Positions 1 through 7,987 of a stretch of DNA of 61,333 bases are shown one piece after another. The stretch's first letter is position 1. Every line of letters starts with the position of its first letter. Source of the stretch: an uncultured Geobacteraceae bacterium (GTDB taxonomy: Bacteria; Desulfobacterota; Desulfuromonadia; Geobacterales; Pseudopelobacteraceae); contig CAIUSO010000097.1 of the NCBI GenBank assembly GCA_903901875.1, positions 1 to 61,333 on the forward strand. Direction: 5' to 3'. The notes under the pieces are model-generated. The model saw nothing but the letters and a program-made list of their open reading frames with translations. It had not been told where the DNA came from and did not search any database. The translations under genes and the position numbers were made by a program.

Positions 1-65
1 AATATCACTATAAAATGCTTTTTTGAGATGTTCTTTTGATTTCCATACTTATTTTTGCTTACGAA

Positions 66-173
66 TTATCCGAAGTAAATAAGAAACAATATAATAAATA
101 GCGTGGGTTTACAGTAGCTACTTCGGATAACGATTTACTTCAGATAAGGTGGCTTATCCGAAGCTTCGGATAA
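66..173. repeat. Inverted/direct repeats of TTATCCGAAG
   Basis: The 10-mer TTATCCGAAG occurs at 66-75, in inverse form at 121-130, and as a perfect 20-bp palindrome TTATCCGAAGCTTCGGATAA at 154-173. A one-mismatch inverse copy of the longer unit ATTATCCGAAGTAAAT lies at 133-147. The palindrome sits exactly where the group II intron reverse transcriptase reading frame stops resembling its family. The spacing and symmetry resemble recombinase-binding ends of a mobile element, for example a tyrosine-recombinase element, but no recombinase gene is in the window. The family assignment is a guess. Confidence 0.6.
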
Positions 174-890
174 CCCGCCTTGCGGCGTGCCTTCTGTTCG
201 TGCTGTTGTTACTCCTCCTTCGAGTATTCCTGCTTTAAGGTAGCTGTCGATAAGTGACAGCACCTGATTGTCTCCAACTTTGCGTTTCACCAGTGACATA
301 AGCGTGTCGTGCTGGACGCGGTCAAAGAATTTCTCCAGGTCGATGTCAACTACCTATCTGAGGCAGCTCGCCACATACTTCTGTGCAGCTTTGACCGCTT
401 GGTGGGCACTCCGTTTGGGGCGAAACCCATATGAGCTTTCGGAGAAACCAGGATTGAACAACGGGTTTAAGACCTGCTGCACTGCCTGCTGAATGAGTCG
501 GTCAAGAACGGTGGGTATACCCAGCATTCGTGTACCGCCTCCCGGTTTGGGAATTTCAACTTTCCGTACCGGTTGCGGGTGGTATGCTCCCGCCAGCAGT
601 TCTTCTTTAATGCGTGACCATTCTTCCTTGAGATAATCCTTCAGTGCCGCTACCGGCATTTCATCAATACCTGGCGCACCTTTGTTGGATACTACACGGG
701 AGTATGCCGCCATCATGTTGCCGCGGCTGACGATCTTCTCCATCAGTCCCGTTGCCGCTTCAGGCCAGTGAGTTTTTTTCCTTCCCGTGATGTTTGCCGC
801 ACCGCTCCCATATTTTCGCGGTTTCTGACCGCTACCCTCCGGGATGGCACCGAGCATCTCAACCCGGTCTTCTGCTGCTCCTGTCGTCAT
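174..890 (-). pseudogene. ltrA: Group II intron reverse transcriptase/maturase, broken
   Basis: From ATG 888-890 the frame encodes a group II intron RT N-terminus: the RT0 and finger motifs are visible as NKGAPGIDEM, IPKPGGGTRMLGIPTVLDR and SSYGFRPKRSAHQAV. At 354-356 an in-frame TAG falls where relatives have Trp before VVDIDLEKFFDRV, so one G-to-A change explains the stop. The same frame then continues with recognisable RT sequence (VVDIDLEKFFDRV, GTPQGG) to about 174, where it runs into the TTATCCGAAG palindrome and ends. The YADD catalytic motif, thumb and maturase X domain are missing. It is therefore a dead gene with both a nonsense mutation and a 3' truncation. Confidence 0.85.
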
Positions 891-1345
891 CGAAATTCAA
901 GACTCCTGTCCAGTTACTTCATGTTCAGCCCTTTGTTGGGTGGTTAAATCAACTCGTATGGCCTCTGCTGACTTCTGAAAACCCATTCCGACACCTTTCG
1001 ATGCCAGTAGCACAAGGCTGATTGACAGATCTCCCAGGGTAATGCGCGTGACCTTCATCCCATATGCCCGCCGCATCTACAGCCACATCATCCTGAATGG
1101 TTATCGGGCTTTGAATCGGTTTGCCTTCTCGCCCAAATGTAACTGCCTCATATGCGATTCCTGTACGTCGGGCCAGGACTTTGCCTACAGCTTCCTTCAG
1201 ATTCCGCCTCGCGGTAGACACCCTTGCTGTTCGGCTATCGGTTCCCACCATCAGGGCCCGAAGAGGACTTGCACCTCCAAGTCACCAATCAGTTACCACA
1301 ACTGACTGGACGGTGCTTACGCGCCACGCGCCATGCCTGGCGCAC
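174..1345 (-). mobile_element. 3'-truncated group II intron (probably class C)
   Basis: Read on the minus strand, the element starts with the group II 5' motif GTGCG at 1345-1341. A long structured leader follows (about 450 nt, containing segments typical of group II domain I such as GTGCAAGTCC near 1270), then an intron-encoded reverse transcriptase. It begins 4 nt after the T-tract of a rho-independent terminator, the usual target of bacterial class C introns. The 3' half is missing: the protein frame breaks at about 174, and the later RT motifs, maturase domain and domains V/VI are absent. The element cannot splice or move by itself. Class C is inferred from the target site, not from the folded RNA. 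Confidence 0.75.
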
Positions 1346-1349
1346 AAAC

Positions 1350-1373
1350 AAAAAAACCCGGCGGAAGGCCGGG
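1350..1373 (-). terminator. Rho-independent terminator, intron target
   Basis: On the minus strand there is a 6-bp GC stem, CCCGGC pairing with GCCGGG around a 5-nt loop (1357-1373), followed by seven T residues. It closes the operon 3373-1438 and lies immediately upstream of the intron 5' end at 1345. Confidence 0.8.
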
Positions 1374-1437
1374 CGAAGTGTCTATTTTTAAAATGATTTA
1401 CTGCATGTGAACCTTCGAAATTAATTAACGCGGTGAA

Positions 1438-1821
1438 TTAATCAATCCAATCTTCGTCAATTACAAATCCCTTGGTGAGTAACATTTTAATAACCCGCTG
1501 ATTCTCTTGTACATTCATTTCCTCTTCTTTGGCCATCTCTTCAGGATCGTCCGCAAAGATTATATACTCACCCACCGTGGGAAGACTCTCGCATTCACCA
1601 TCTTCCCATATGCGAACATGGTGATCATTGGTCATACGATGACACACATAATAGTCAAGATAACGTTTATCATCCTCACACCCAAAACGGTACCAGATTG
1701 CCCACCCATTAGCGTTCAACCGGTACACCCTCGTCGTGTCAAACAGATCAAGATCTGCTTGGGGGAGATAAAAACCCCTCCTTTTAAAATTTCTGTCGAA
1801 ACATTCTTTCATAAGATCCAT
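1438..1821 (-). CDS. Hypothetical acidic protein, 127 aa
   Basis: I do not recognise this family. The product is soluble, without membrane segments or a signal peptide, rich in Asp and Glu, with aromatic-rich patches (GWAIWYRF, RYLDYYVCHRM) and an acidic tail ending in DEDWID. It starts with ATG 1821, just 15 nt after the broken HNH gene, and is followed by the terminator at 1350-1373, so it is the last gene of a four-gene minus-strand operon. A small acidic protein next to a nuclease gene could be an inhibitor or accessory factor, but that rests on context only. Unlike its two neighbours it is uninterrupted. Confidence 0.6.
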   Translation of the reverse strand: MDLMKECFDRNFKRRGFYLPQADLDLFDTTRVYRLNANGWAIWYRFGCEDDKRYLDYYVCHRMTNDHHVRIWEDGECESLPTVGEYIIFADDPEEMAKEEEMNVQENQRVIKMLLTKGFVIDEDWID

Positions 1822-1836
1822 AGATTTAGAAGCTCC

Positions 1837-2576
1837 TTATGATGTGTGACATAAACCATTAACAAACATGGTGTAGTCGGAATTAATGGCTGCTCGCTGT
1901 TCTACGTAGGTACCGCACAGAGCACAGCGGTGGTCGTAACAACTTACGATGACCCTGCGGAATCCCTGGTAGCGTACACTCGGGCGGTATGTGTCAGACT
2001 CAAGAACTTCTTTCACCAACGGCAGGTGGGATTTTTCCTCCAGCAGTCTGCTGTAGCTGTATGCTTGACTGTTAGCAGTCTGATCCATTAGTTCCATCTG
2101 TGCTGCTTCCGAGAAGCAGGAGTACAGCAGTGCCTCGCGCAGTATACCCCTGCCGTCGGTAGACTGCAAGATGCGAAAAAGATCATCGTCAAGCAATGCA
2201 CCGAAGGTATATTTACGCAGATAGCTTACCGACGCCGTGTTGTTGATCATCGCCTGTGTGACCGTTGTCCCCGGTTGAGGCACCAGTTCCCAGAATGGCT
2301 CACTGTCGAGTCGGGAAAACGGGAAGGCAATGCTGCTGTTTTGTCCAAACAACATAATACGTCGCCAATAGAGGTTGAACAGATCGTTCAGTTCGATCAG
2401 GTCACTGGTTATATCAATGAAACCGGAGGTAATGACGCCCCTTTCGACCAGATCCACCACTGCAAGGAGGATAAGCGGCTTGTGTGGCGCACGTTTTTTG
2501 TCGCTTCCCCGAATATTGGATTCGGGGCGCGCCGCAGGCGGGAAAACAAAGTGATGTAATTGAGCAGTTCAAGCAT
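1837..2576 (-). pseudogene. HNH endonuclease with SBD-like N-domain, frameshifted and truncated
   Basis: The reading begins around ATG 2576 (MLELLNYITLF) and reaches GEAT. It must then shift frame at a run of six A residues near 2485-2492 to continue as KKRAPHKPLILLAVVDLVERG, the signature of the N-terminal DNA-binding domain of the SBD-HNH endonuclease group, whose members act on modified or phosphorothioated DNA. The second frame runs to FRRVIVSCYDHRCALCGTYV, the first half of the HNH finger, and ends 19 residues later without the catalytic His-Asn-His part. One frameshift plus loss of the active site make this a pseudogene. The first frame could start elsewhere; no strong ribosome binding site is visible. 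Confidence 0.75.
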
Positions 2577-2583
2577 GGATCCA

Positions 2584-2975
2584 TTACGCCGCCTTGTCGT
2601 GGAATATCCAGCGGACACCTCCGCGTGGTTCGGGTTGATCGCCGTCATAACGGGGAATCAGATGTATATGTAGATGCATGACGGTCTGACCGGCGGCAGT
2701 ACTGTCGTTTATGCCAATATTGGAAGCCATCGGGGCTGTGCTTCTCCTGCAATACAAACCGAACCTGTTCCAACAGGTCAAACAATGACTCCCGTTCTCC
2801 CTTGGAATCTTCAAAAAGAGCCAATAAAGTGGCGTTTAGGGATGACAAGCGTATGTCCCGGCGAAATTGGGAAGCCATCAAGGAGAGCCACTGCATTTTC
2901 ATTGCACACAAGTACACGACCGGGGTCAGGCACACAGAATGGGCAATAATTACTATGGCAACCGAAGAAAATCAC
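2584..2975 (-). pseudogene. HIT-family hydrolase, two frameshifts
   Basis: Translation in three successive frames rebuilds a HIT (histidine triad) protein. First comes CPFC and an ALLDGFPISPGHTLVIPKRH segment. After a shift at a T-run near 2807-2811 comes EDSKGERESLFDLLEQVRF. After a second shift near 2725 comes NIGINDSTAAGQT and the HLHIHLIPRY histidine triad. The intact family hydrolyses nucleoside monophosphate derivatives. The probable original start is GTG 2975, overlapping the stop of the upstream gene. HIT proteins are often adjacent to DNA-modification or defence genes, consistent with the broken HNH gene next to it. No intact protein can be made without two frameshifts. Confidence 0.75.
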
Positions 2976-3373
2976 TTCATCAACTCCTCATCAAGATCTT
3001 CCCAATCTTCCTTGCGAGGCGGATTGGGTAATTTGCTAACTTCCTCCTGAAATCGCTCACCAAATTCGGTATATTCTTCAAAGCTGAAAAACAGTTCGTA
3101 ATCCAGCTTGTACCAGATATTGGAGATAAGAACACCAGGCTTTTCGACAGCCCTGCATTTTGTCATAACCTCATCAAGAAAACCATCAACAGTCAGATCA
3201 GGAAAAAAAATTCTCCGTATTTCCGGTTCAATAACATCCATCAACAAATTTGTTACTTCGTATTTTGAGTTATCAATTCTATCTACATAACGCATCAACC
3301 AACGCTTGGAGCGAGTTCTGGCATATAATTTTATGCACTTGGCAACTATACGATCAGCCATTTCTTTAGTCAT
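2972..3373 (-). CDS. Hypothetical protein, 133 aa
   Basis: The family is not recognised. The gene starts with ATG 3373 behind a good ribosome binding site (GAGGAG) and its stop overlaps the start of the broken HIT gene, so it heads the operon. The N-terminus is basic and helical (KCIKLYARTRSKRWLMRYV); the middle and C-terminus are acidic with Phe/Tyr-rich stretches (YELFFSFEEYTEF) and a Pro-rich turn (KLPNPPRKEDW). No membrane segment or signal peptide is seen. The reading frame is intact. A set of 11-bp direct repeats lies about 160 bp upstream and may regulate it. Confidence 0.6.
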   Translation of the reverse strand: MTKEMADRIVAKCIKLYARTRSKRWLMRYVDRIDNSKYEVTNLLMDVIEPEIRRIFFPDLTVDGFLDEVMTKCRAVEKPGVLISNIWYKLDYELFFSFEEYTEFGERFQEEVSKLPNPPRKEDWEDLDEELMK

Positions 3374-3530
3374 ACGTTTCGACTCCTCTAATATTACGGT
3401 AAAGCACCTTCCCTGTGCCTCTTACTCATATTTCTTTCAGGTAACTGATTCTTTTTAACAACATCTGCCTAAAATTACAAAAAAAATTGAAGTCACATTT
3501 TTGTTCAACCGTACATCAACAAAACTGAAG

Positions 3531-3562
3531 CTGTCACAGATCTGTCACAGAACTGTCACAGA
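3531..3562. repeat. Three direct repeats CTGTCACAGA, 11-bp period
   Basis: CTGTCACAGA is present at 3531-3540, 3542-3551 and 3553-3562, so each copy falls on the same face of the helix. Each unit is nearly self-complementary (TGTCACA). It lies in the 322-bp gap between the hypothetical gene 2972-3373, transcribed away from it on the minus strand, and the tRNA-Gly terminator. It looks like an iteron array for a DNA-binding protein. The rest of this gap is AT-rich and shows no gene. Confidence 0.7.
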
Positions 3563-3656
3563 CTCGACTATTTTAGTAAAGATTAATGAGTAGTAGGAAG
3601 CTAACTGAAATGTAGTTGACAAGGCGTACAGTTATAATATGCTGATTTTAGGTAAG

Positions 3657-3682
3657 AAAAAGGCCAGATCGTTGATCTGGCC
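3657..3682 (-). terminator. Terminator of tRNA-Gly
   Basis: On the minus strand, a 9-bp stem GGCCAGATC/GATCTGGCC with a 3-nt loop (3662-3682) is followed by five T residues. It lies 14 nt after the CCA end of the tRNA. Confidence 0.9.
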
Positions 3683-3695
3683 ACTTTACTTTCTT

Positions 3696-3770
<75 letters not shown>

Positions 3771-3783
3771 TTGTGAGACCACA

Positions 3784-3812
3784 TATATAGCAAATCTGAT
3801 TTACGGTGTCAA
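3784..3812 (-). promoter_or_regulatory. Sigma-70 promoter of tRNA-Gly
   Basis: On the minus strand, a perfect -35 TTGACA (3812-3807), a 17-bp spacer and -10 TATATA (3789-3784) end 13 bp before the tRNA 5' end. Confidence 0.85.
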
Positions 3813-3858
3813 TATTTTTTAGCAATAGATTCAAAAAAACTAAAAAAAATGATGCATG

Positions 3859-5034
3859 CTATGGCAGCATCCGCCGATACACAGAATCAAGTTGCCGGGA
3901 GCGGCACTCCCACGAATGCACTTCAATTGCCCGTGTGCGAGACTTTTGCGACAGGGATGTCAGTAAGTTATCATCACCAAGAGCTCCAAGTATGGCATCC
4001 GCAAAAGCAGGACCGTTACCATGTTCAACATAAATGCCGTCAGTTCCGAGAATTTCCCGATTAATTGGACTGTCAAATGCCACCGTTGGCAAACCGCACG
4101 CCATGTAATTGAACAGCTTTCCATTGGCCTCAGTTGATGCCAGCTTTGGTGATACGGCCAGGTCTCCGGCACTCAGATATAACGGTGCCTGATCATAGGG
4201 CACCCGCCCCGTAAAGGTAATCACACCGTCAATTCCCAGTTCCTCAGCCTTTAGCCGATACTGATGATCAGGAAAACCCATCAAAAGAAAACGGATTTCC
4301 GGTGCGCTCCGTTTGATGCGGGCAATAACTTCCAGCAGCAGATCAACCCCCTGGTAACGATTAAATAGTCCCAGATAGACAACCAGCTTGACCTGTTCGG
4401 AGATTCCCAATTCACGCCGCGCTTCACTGCGTGACCGGGGGTAAAAAACACCCGTGTCGACACCATCAATAAGACCGTCCACCCGACTTTCCGGTATGTT
4501 CCACTCGTCAATCAACTCAGCTCTCCCACTGGCAGAGCTGGTGATAATGTGGTCAGCCCGCCGGTCTATGAAACGTTCCAGACCTTTGAACAGCTTGACC
4601 AGAAGAGACGACGCCCCAAAGAAGCCATGGTTGAGGGATTCGCCGGTCAGGCTTCCTTGATAATCAAACAGCAACGGAAGGTGGTAAAAGCTTGTGGCAA
4701 TTGAACCGATAAGAGCCCCTTCGTGCAGATGGGCATGGATAAGATGGGGGCGAAATGAACGGATTTCGGACAAGACCTTCCAGAGCAGAAGAATGTCCAG
4801 ATATGGTTTGTGCCATGACGGCCCCGCTTCCAGTTTGTCGTACCAGGGGATGGGGGGAATCCGTACCACCCGCACCCCCGGCATATCACGGCCAAGGTGA
4901 TAGGTTACGATACAGACTTCGTGTCCGCGTTCCGTCAGGGACCGTGCTTCTTCGTAGATCCTGACATGACACCCCCGATCGGAAAAATAGGGGGTTGGGG
5001 CGATCATCAGTACGCGGAGGGCGCCTTTAGTCAA
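3859..5034 (-). CDS. Glycosyltransferase family 4 (GT-B fold)
   Basis: This 391-aa protein starts MTKGALRVLMIAPTPYFSD with the N-terminal Rossmann domain of GT-B enzymes (residues about 1-180, GHEVCIVTYHLG). The C-terminal donor domain holds KLVVYLGLFNRYQGVDLL and the typical late block KLASTEANGKLFNYMACGLP with the acidic residue that binds the sugar nucleotide. GT4 enzymes are retaining, mostly cytoplasmic or membrane-associated transferases using NDP- or GDP-sugars. The start overlaps the stop of the upstream GT2 gene by 8 nt, so the two are co-translated. With the two GT2 genes it forms a small glycan or lipid-sugar unit apart from the large locus. Donor and acceptor are unknown. Confidence 0.85.
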   Translation of the reverse strand: MTKGALRVLMIAPTPYFSDRGCHVRIYEEARSLTERGHEVCIVTYHLGRDMPGVRVVRIPPIPWYDKLEAGPSWHKPYLDILLLWKVLSEIRSFRPHLIHAHLHEGALIGSIATSFYHLPLLFDYQGSLTGESLNHGFFGASSLLVKLFKGLERFIDRRADHIITSSASGRAELIDEWNIPESRVDGLIDGVDTGVFYPRSRSEARRELGISEQVKLVVYLGLFNRYQGVDLLLEVIARIKRSAPEIRFLLMGFPDHQYRLKAEELGIDGVITFTGRVPYDQAPLYLSAGDLAVSPKLASTEANGKLFNYMACGLPTVAFDSPINREILGTDGIYVEHGNGPAFADAILGALGDDNLLTSLSQKSRTRAIEVHSWECRSRQLDSVYRRMLP

Positions 5035-5986
5035 GGTTTAACCCGTCTTTTACCACATAGATCGGCTTACCCTGGGATTCAAAATAGGTTCGAGCATTCA
5101 ATTCACCCAATAACCCCAAGACGATAAACTGTGTCCCCATGAAAAAAAGAAATGCTGTCAGGATCAGCAGCGGATTTCGGTTCATACTGAGGTGTTCAAA
5201 CAGCTTCATGTACAGGGTCATGGCACCGGTACCGCACCCGGCCATCATGGTATAGACACCCCATTTTCCGAACAACTGGATCGGTTTGGTGGAATAGGTC
5301 ATGAGGAATTTAACCGTCATCAGGTCCAGAATGACCCGCAGGGTACGGGAAATTCCGTATTTGCTGACGCCATGGATGCGGGGAAAATGATTGACCGGCA
5401 GTTCGGTCACTTTGGCTCCGTACTGGGAAGCCAGAGCCGGTACAAAACGGTGCATTTCACCGTAGAGGTTTATGCCGTCAAGCACTTCACGGCGATAGGC
5501 TTTCAGGGTGCAGCCATAGTCGTGGAGATGGACCCCGGTCTGGCGGGAGATCAGGGCGTTGGCCAGCAGTGAGGGGATTTTGCGGGAAACGAAGGTGTCT
5601 TTCCGATCCCGGCGCCACCCCGAAACCACGTCGTATCCTTCATGAATTTTGGCAACCAGCCGGGGAATATCGGCGGGATCGTTCTGCAGGTCACCATCCA
5701 TCGGAATGATAATATCCCCTTTTGCATAATCAAATCCTGCCGACATGGCCGCAGTCTGCCCAAAGTTTCTCCGAAAGCGGATAACTTTAAGAACCGAATC
5801 GGTGGCAGCCAGGCGGGATAATTCCCGATATGAGCCGTCGGAAGAGCCGTCATCCACCATGACTATTTCATAGGAGCAACCCATGGCATTCATGGCACTG
5901 CTGATGGCACCATAGACCGCCGCAACATTTTCCTGTTCGTTATAGACCGGAACGACAATACTTATGTCCACTCTATTCTCTTTCAT
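5027..5986 (-). CDS. GT2 glycosyltransferase, polyprenyl-phosphate type
   Basis: The family transfers a sugar from a nucleotide to undecaprenyl phosphate (DPM1/ArnC/GtrB-like). The catalytic domain begins DISIVVPVYNEQENV and carries VDDGSSDGS, the DGDLQNDP metal-binding DXD-type site and the QTAAMSAGFDYAKGD segment. Two hydrophobic segments follow near the C-terminus (AGCGTGAMTLY and LLILTAFLFFMGTQFIVLG). I chose ATG 5986 (MKENRVD), which has GGGAG 5 nt upstream, rather than an upstream ATG giving a Cys-rich unrelated leader. Length is 319 aa, normal for the family. It is followed by the overlapping GT4 gene, so a lipid-linked sugar may feed that enzyme. Confidence 0.88.
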   Translation of the reverse strand: MKENRVDISIVVPVYNEQENVAAVYGAISSAMNAMGCSYEIVMVDDGSSDGSYRELSRLAATDSVLKVIRFRRNFGQTAAMSAGFDYAKGDIIIPMDGDLQNDPADIPRLVAKIHEGYDVVSGWRRDRKDTFVSRKIPSLLANALISRQTGVHLHDYGCTLKAYRREVLDGINLYGEMHRFVPALASQYGAKVTELPVNHFPRIHGVSKYGISRTLRVILDLMTVKFLMTYSTKPIQLFGKWGVYTMMAGCGTGAMTLYMKLFEHLSMNRNPLLILTAFLFFMGTQFIVLGLLGELNARTYFESQGKPIYVVKDGLNLD

Positions 5987-6035
5987 GAGACTCCCCATTT
6001 CGAAACAATTGTTACACAGTGTTGATGGCACGCCG

Positions 6036-6980
6036 TCATCCCAACGCCTTCAACTTCCTGATCTGCAACGCTCCACAGCGACGTGGGGCCGGTTTTCCCC
6101 GCAACAGTCCCCACAGCAAGCCGATACCGTTAGACAGATGCATGAGCGGAAACAGCACCGGCAGCAGTATCGCCGACAGGCGACCGCTGCTGAGCAGGAC
6201 AGCCAGTGATGCCACGAGAGCCCCCGCCAGATAGCAGAGGAGCGGAATAATCAGTAACGCAGAGATCCCCATAGCAACGGGCAACAGTGCCAGGTAGAGA
6301 ACAAACAGGAGCGGAATAAAACTGGTAACCGACCAGGATGAGGTAAGCAGCGTCTGCTCCCCCCTCCCCCGCCCATAGGAAAACATCTGGCGAATAAACG
6401 CTTTCAGTGTCGAACGCTGGCTCCGGTACACAGCCATTGTGGGCTCATGAATGAGCGTGTGACCTGCCGACACGACCCGCTCCATGAACTCATTTTCCTC
6501 ATTCGGGTAGAGACGTTCATTAAAACCGCCGAGGGCCAGAAAAACCGAGCGACGTACCGCAAGATTGCAGAGAATCAGCTCCTTGTCGGTTGTGGGTCGC
6601 ACGGAGCCCTGTATCCGATAACGATTACGGACCCCTCCCGAACCAAAGGGAGATGCAAGAGCATAGCCGAACAGCTTTTGCAGCCAGCTGTCACGGTCCG
6701 GGGTTATTGAAGGGCCACCCACCACCGCCACGGAAGGATTCACCATGGCATCGGCACATCGGGCAAAGTTTCCCGGCTGCACCAACGAATCATCGTCGAG
6801 AAAAAACAGAATGTCACCGCCAGCCGCTTCTGCCGCCCGGTTACGCTGCTGACTCGGTGCATTCCCCTCTGCCAGGATTATTTCATACCACGGTTCCACG
6901 GCCATGAGGTTCATCACATGTTCAACGGCCGCAACAAAGCCACCCGGCTTGACCGGAATGATGAGGGAAAATGTTGGCAT
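6036..6980 (-). CDS. GT2-family glycosyltransferase, membrane-bound
   Basis: The 314-aa protein opens MPTFSLIIPVKPGGF and has a GT-A core with LFFLDDDSLVQPGNF as the metal-binding DDD site, an RRSVFLALGGFNERL block with NEENEFMER, and a C-terminal membrane part made of hydrophobic helices around residues 215-290 (FIPLLFVLYLALLPVAMGI, ALVASLAVLLSSG). This matches inverting GT2 enzymes anchored by C-terminal helices. It starts at ATG 6980 and lies 49 nt upstream of the DPM-like gene, with which it is probably cotranscribed. The terminator at 6994-7016 separates it from the ResB/ResC operon. Substrate cannot be told. Confidence 0.82.
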   Translation of the reverse strand: MPTFSLIIPVKPGGFVAAVEHVMNLMAVEPWYEIILAEGNAPSQQRNRAAEAAGGDILFFLDDDSLVQPGNFARCADAMVNPSVAVVGGPSITPDRDSWLQKLFGYALASPFGSGGVRNRYRIQGSVRPTTDKELILCNLAVRRSVFLALGGFNERLYPNEENEFMERVVSAGHTLIHEPTMAVYRSQRSTLKAFIRQMFSYGRGRGEQTLLTSSWSVTSFIPLLFVLYLALLPVAMGISALLIIPLLCYLAGALVASLAVLLSSGRLSAILLPVLFPLMHLSNGIGLLWGLLRGKPAPRRCGALQIRKLKALG

Positions 6981-6993
6981 AGTCGCCTTGCAT

Positions 6994-7016
6994 AAAAAAA
7001 ACCGGATATGCCCGGT
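6994..7016 (-). terminator. Terminator after ResB/ResC operon
   Basis: On the minus strand, ACCGG (7016-7012) and CCGGT (7005-7001) form a short stem followed by seven T residues at 7000-6994. It ends the 9352-7114 operon. Confidence 0.65.
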
Positions 7017-7052
7017 GCAGTAATAACGAGTCCCTAAACAGCTTCAAACAGG

Positions 7053-7090
7053 ACAGCGCACATATCCTGATTACCGGACATGTGCGCTGT
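7053..7090. other. Long inverted repeat ACAGCGCACAT
   Basis: ACAGCGCACAT at 7053-7063 pairs with ATGTGCGCTGT at 7080-7090 across a 16-nt loop. It lies just after the ResC stop, with no T-tract next to it. It may protect the mRNA 3' end or act with the terminator at 6994-7016. Confidence 0.5.
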
Positions 7091-7113
7091 TAATTCACCG
7101 TTACCGGTATCTG

Positions 7114-7971
7114 CTACATCTTGGAGCTGCCATAGCTATGGAGGCCCGAGAGGAACAGGTTCACACCCAGATAGCAGAATATAGTGGCGGCAAAACCGAT
7201 AACCGACAGCCATGCAGCCCGTTTGCCAACCCAGCCCTTAGTAATACGGGCGTGGAGAAATGCAGCATAGACAAACCAGACAATCAGGGACCAGGTTTCT
7301 TTAGGATCCCAGCTCCAATAGGTTCCCCACGCATAGTTGGCCCAGGCGGCACCGGTTATGATGCCCAGCGTCAAGAGCGGAAAGCCGATCATGATAGCAC
7401 GATAGTTAAGGTCATCAAGGACTCTCAGCGGAGGAAACATTGACATGAGTCCGCCGGCCGGGGTCGATGAATCGGTACTTTCCACCACCGCCTTGATCAG
7501 GTACATAATCGAAATACCACAGGCGACGGCAAATGCGGCGTAACCGAGGAAGCAGGTAATAACGTGATAGAGAAGCCAGTTACTCTGCAGGGCCGGCACC
7601 AGCGGTTCAATACCGGTATTCATACCAAGCTGCGCCCACGCCATACCGAGCAGTGCAAAGGGCACGACAAATGCGCCTACGATGCGATATTTATAGCGAA
7701 TGTCGATATAGGCAAATATCAGAATGATCGTCCAGGAGAAAAAAACAATCGATTCGTAGAGGTTTGACATGGGGGCATGCCCCACACCCATATCATAGGA
7801 TTCTTTCCAGCGCAGGGCGATGGCCACGGTCTGTACCGCGAGTCCTGCGTAAGCAATAAAACTGCCGGTAATACCGAGTGTTTTATTTTTGCTCGCAAGA
7901 AACGCGAAGAAAACAATCATGGAAATGAGATATGTGAACGTTGTAACATTAAAAAGCATGGAACTGGTCAT
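7114..7971 (-). CDS. ccsA: Cytochrome c biogenesis protein CcsA/ResC
   Basis: This is the haem-handling membrane subunit of System II cytochrome c maturation. It passes haem to apocytochrome CXXCH sites on the periplasmic side. The 285-aa protein has about eight membrane helices and the family-defining Trp-rich WWD-type signature WGTYWSWDPKETWSLIVW near residue 220, plus His residues at predicted membrane borders. It lies 16 nt downstream of the ResB gene, and the two proteins work as one synthase complex. The product fits the multihaem cytochrome at 54.3-55.5 kb. Start ATG 7971; length is normal for single CcsA proteins (not the ResBC fusion). Confidence 0.93.
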   Translation of the reverse strand: MTSSMLFNVTTFTYLISMIVFFAFLASKNKTLGITGSFIAYAGLAVQTVAIALRWKESYDMGVGHAPMSNLYESIVFFSWTIILIFAYIDIRYKYRIVGAFVVPFALLGMAWAQLGMNTGIEPLVPALQSNWLLYHVITCFLGYAAFAVACGISIMYLIKAVVESTDSSTPAGGLMSMFPPLRVLDDLNYRAIMIGFPLLTLGIITGAAWANYAWGTYWSWDPKETWSLIVWFVYAAFLHARITKGWVGKRAAWLSVIGFAATIFCYLGVNLFLSGLHSYGSSKM

Positions 7972-7987
7972 AAAGAGGTAACCTCCG

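Noticed and set aside
949..1251. Open frame of 100 codons on the minus strand before the RT gene
   Set aside because: It lies inside the structured 5' part of the group II intron and matches intron RNA, not a protein.
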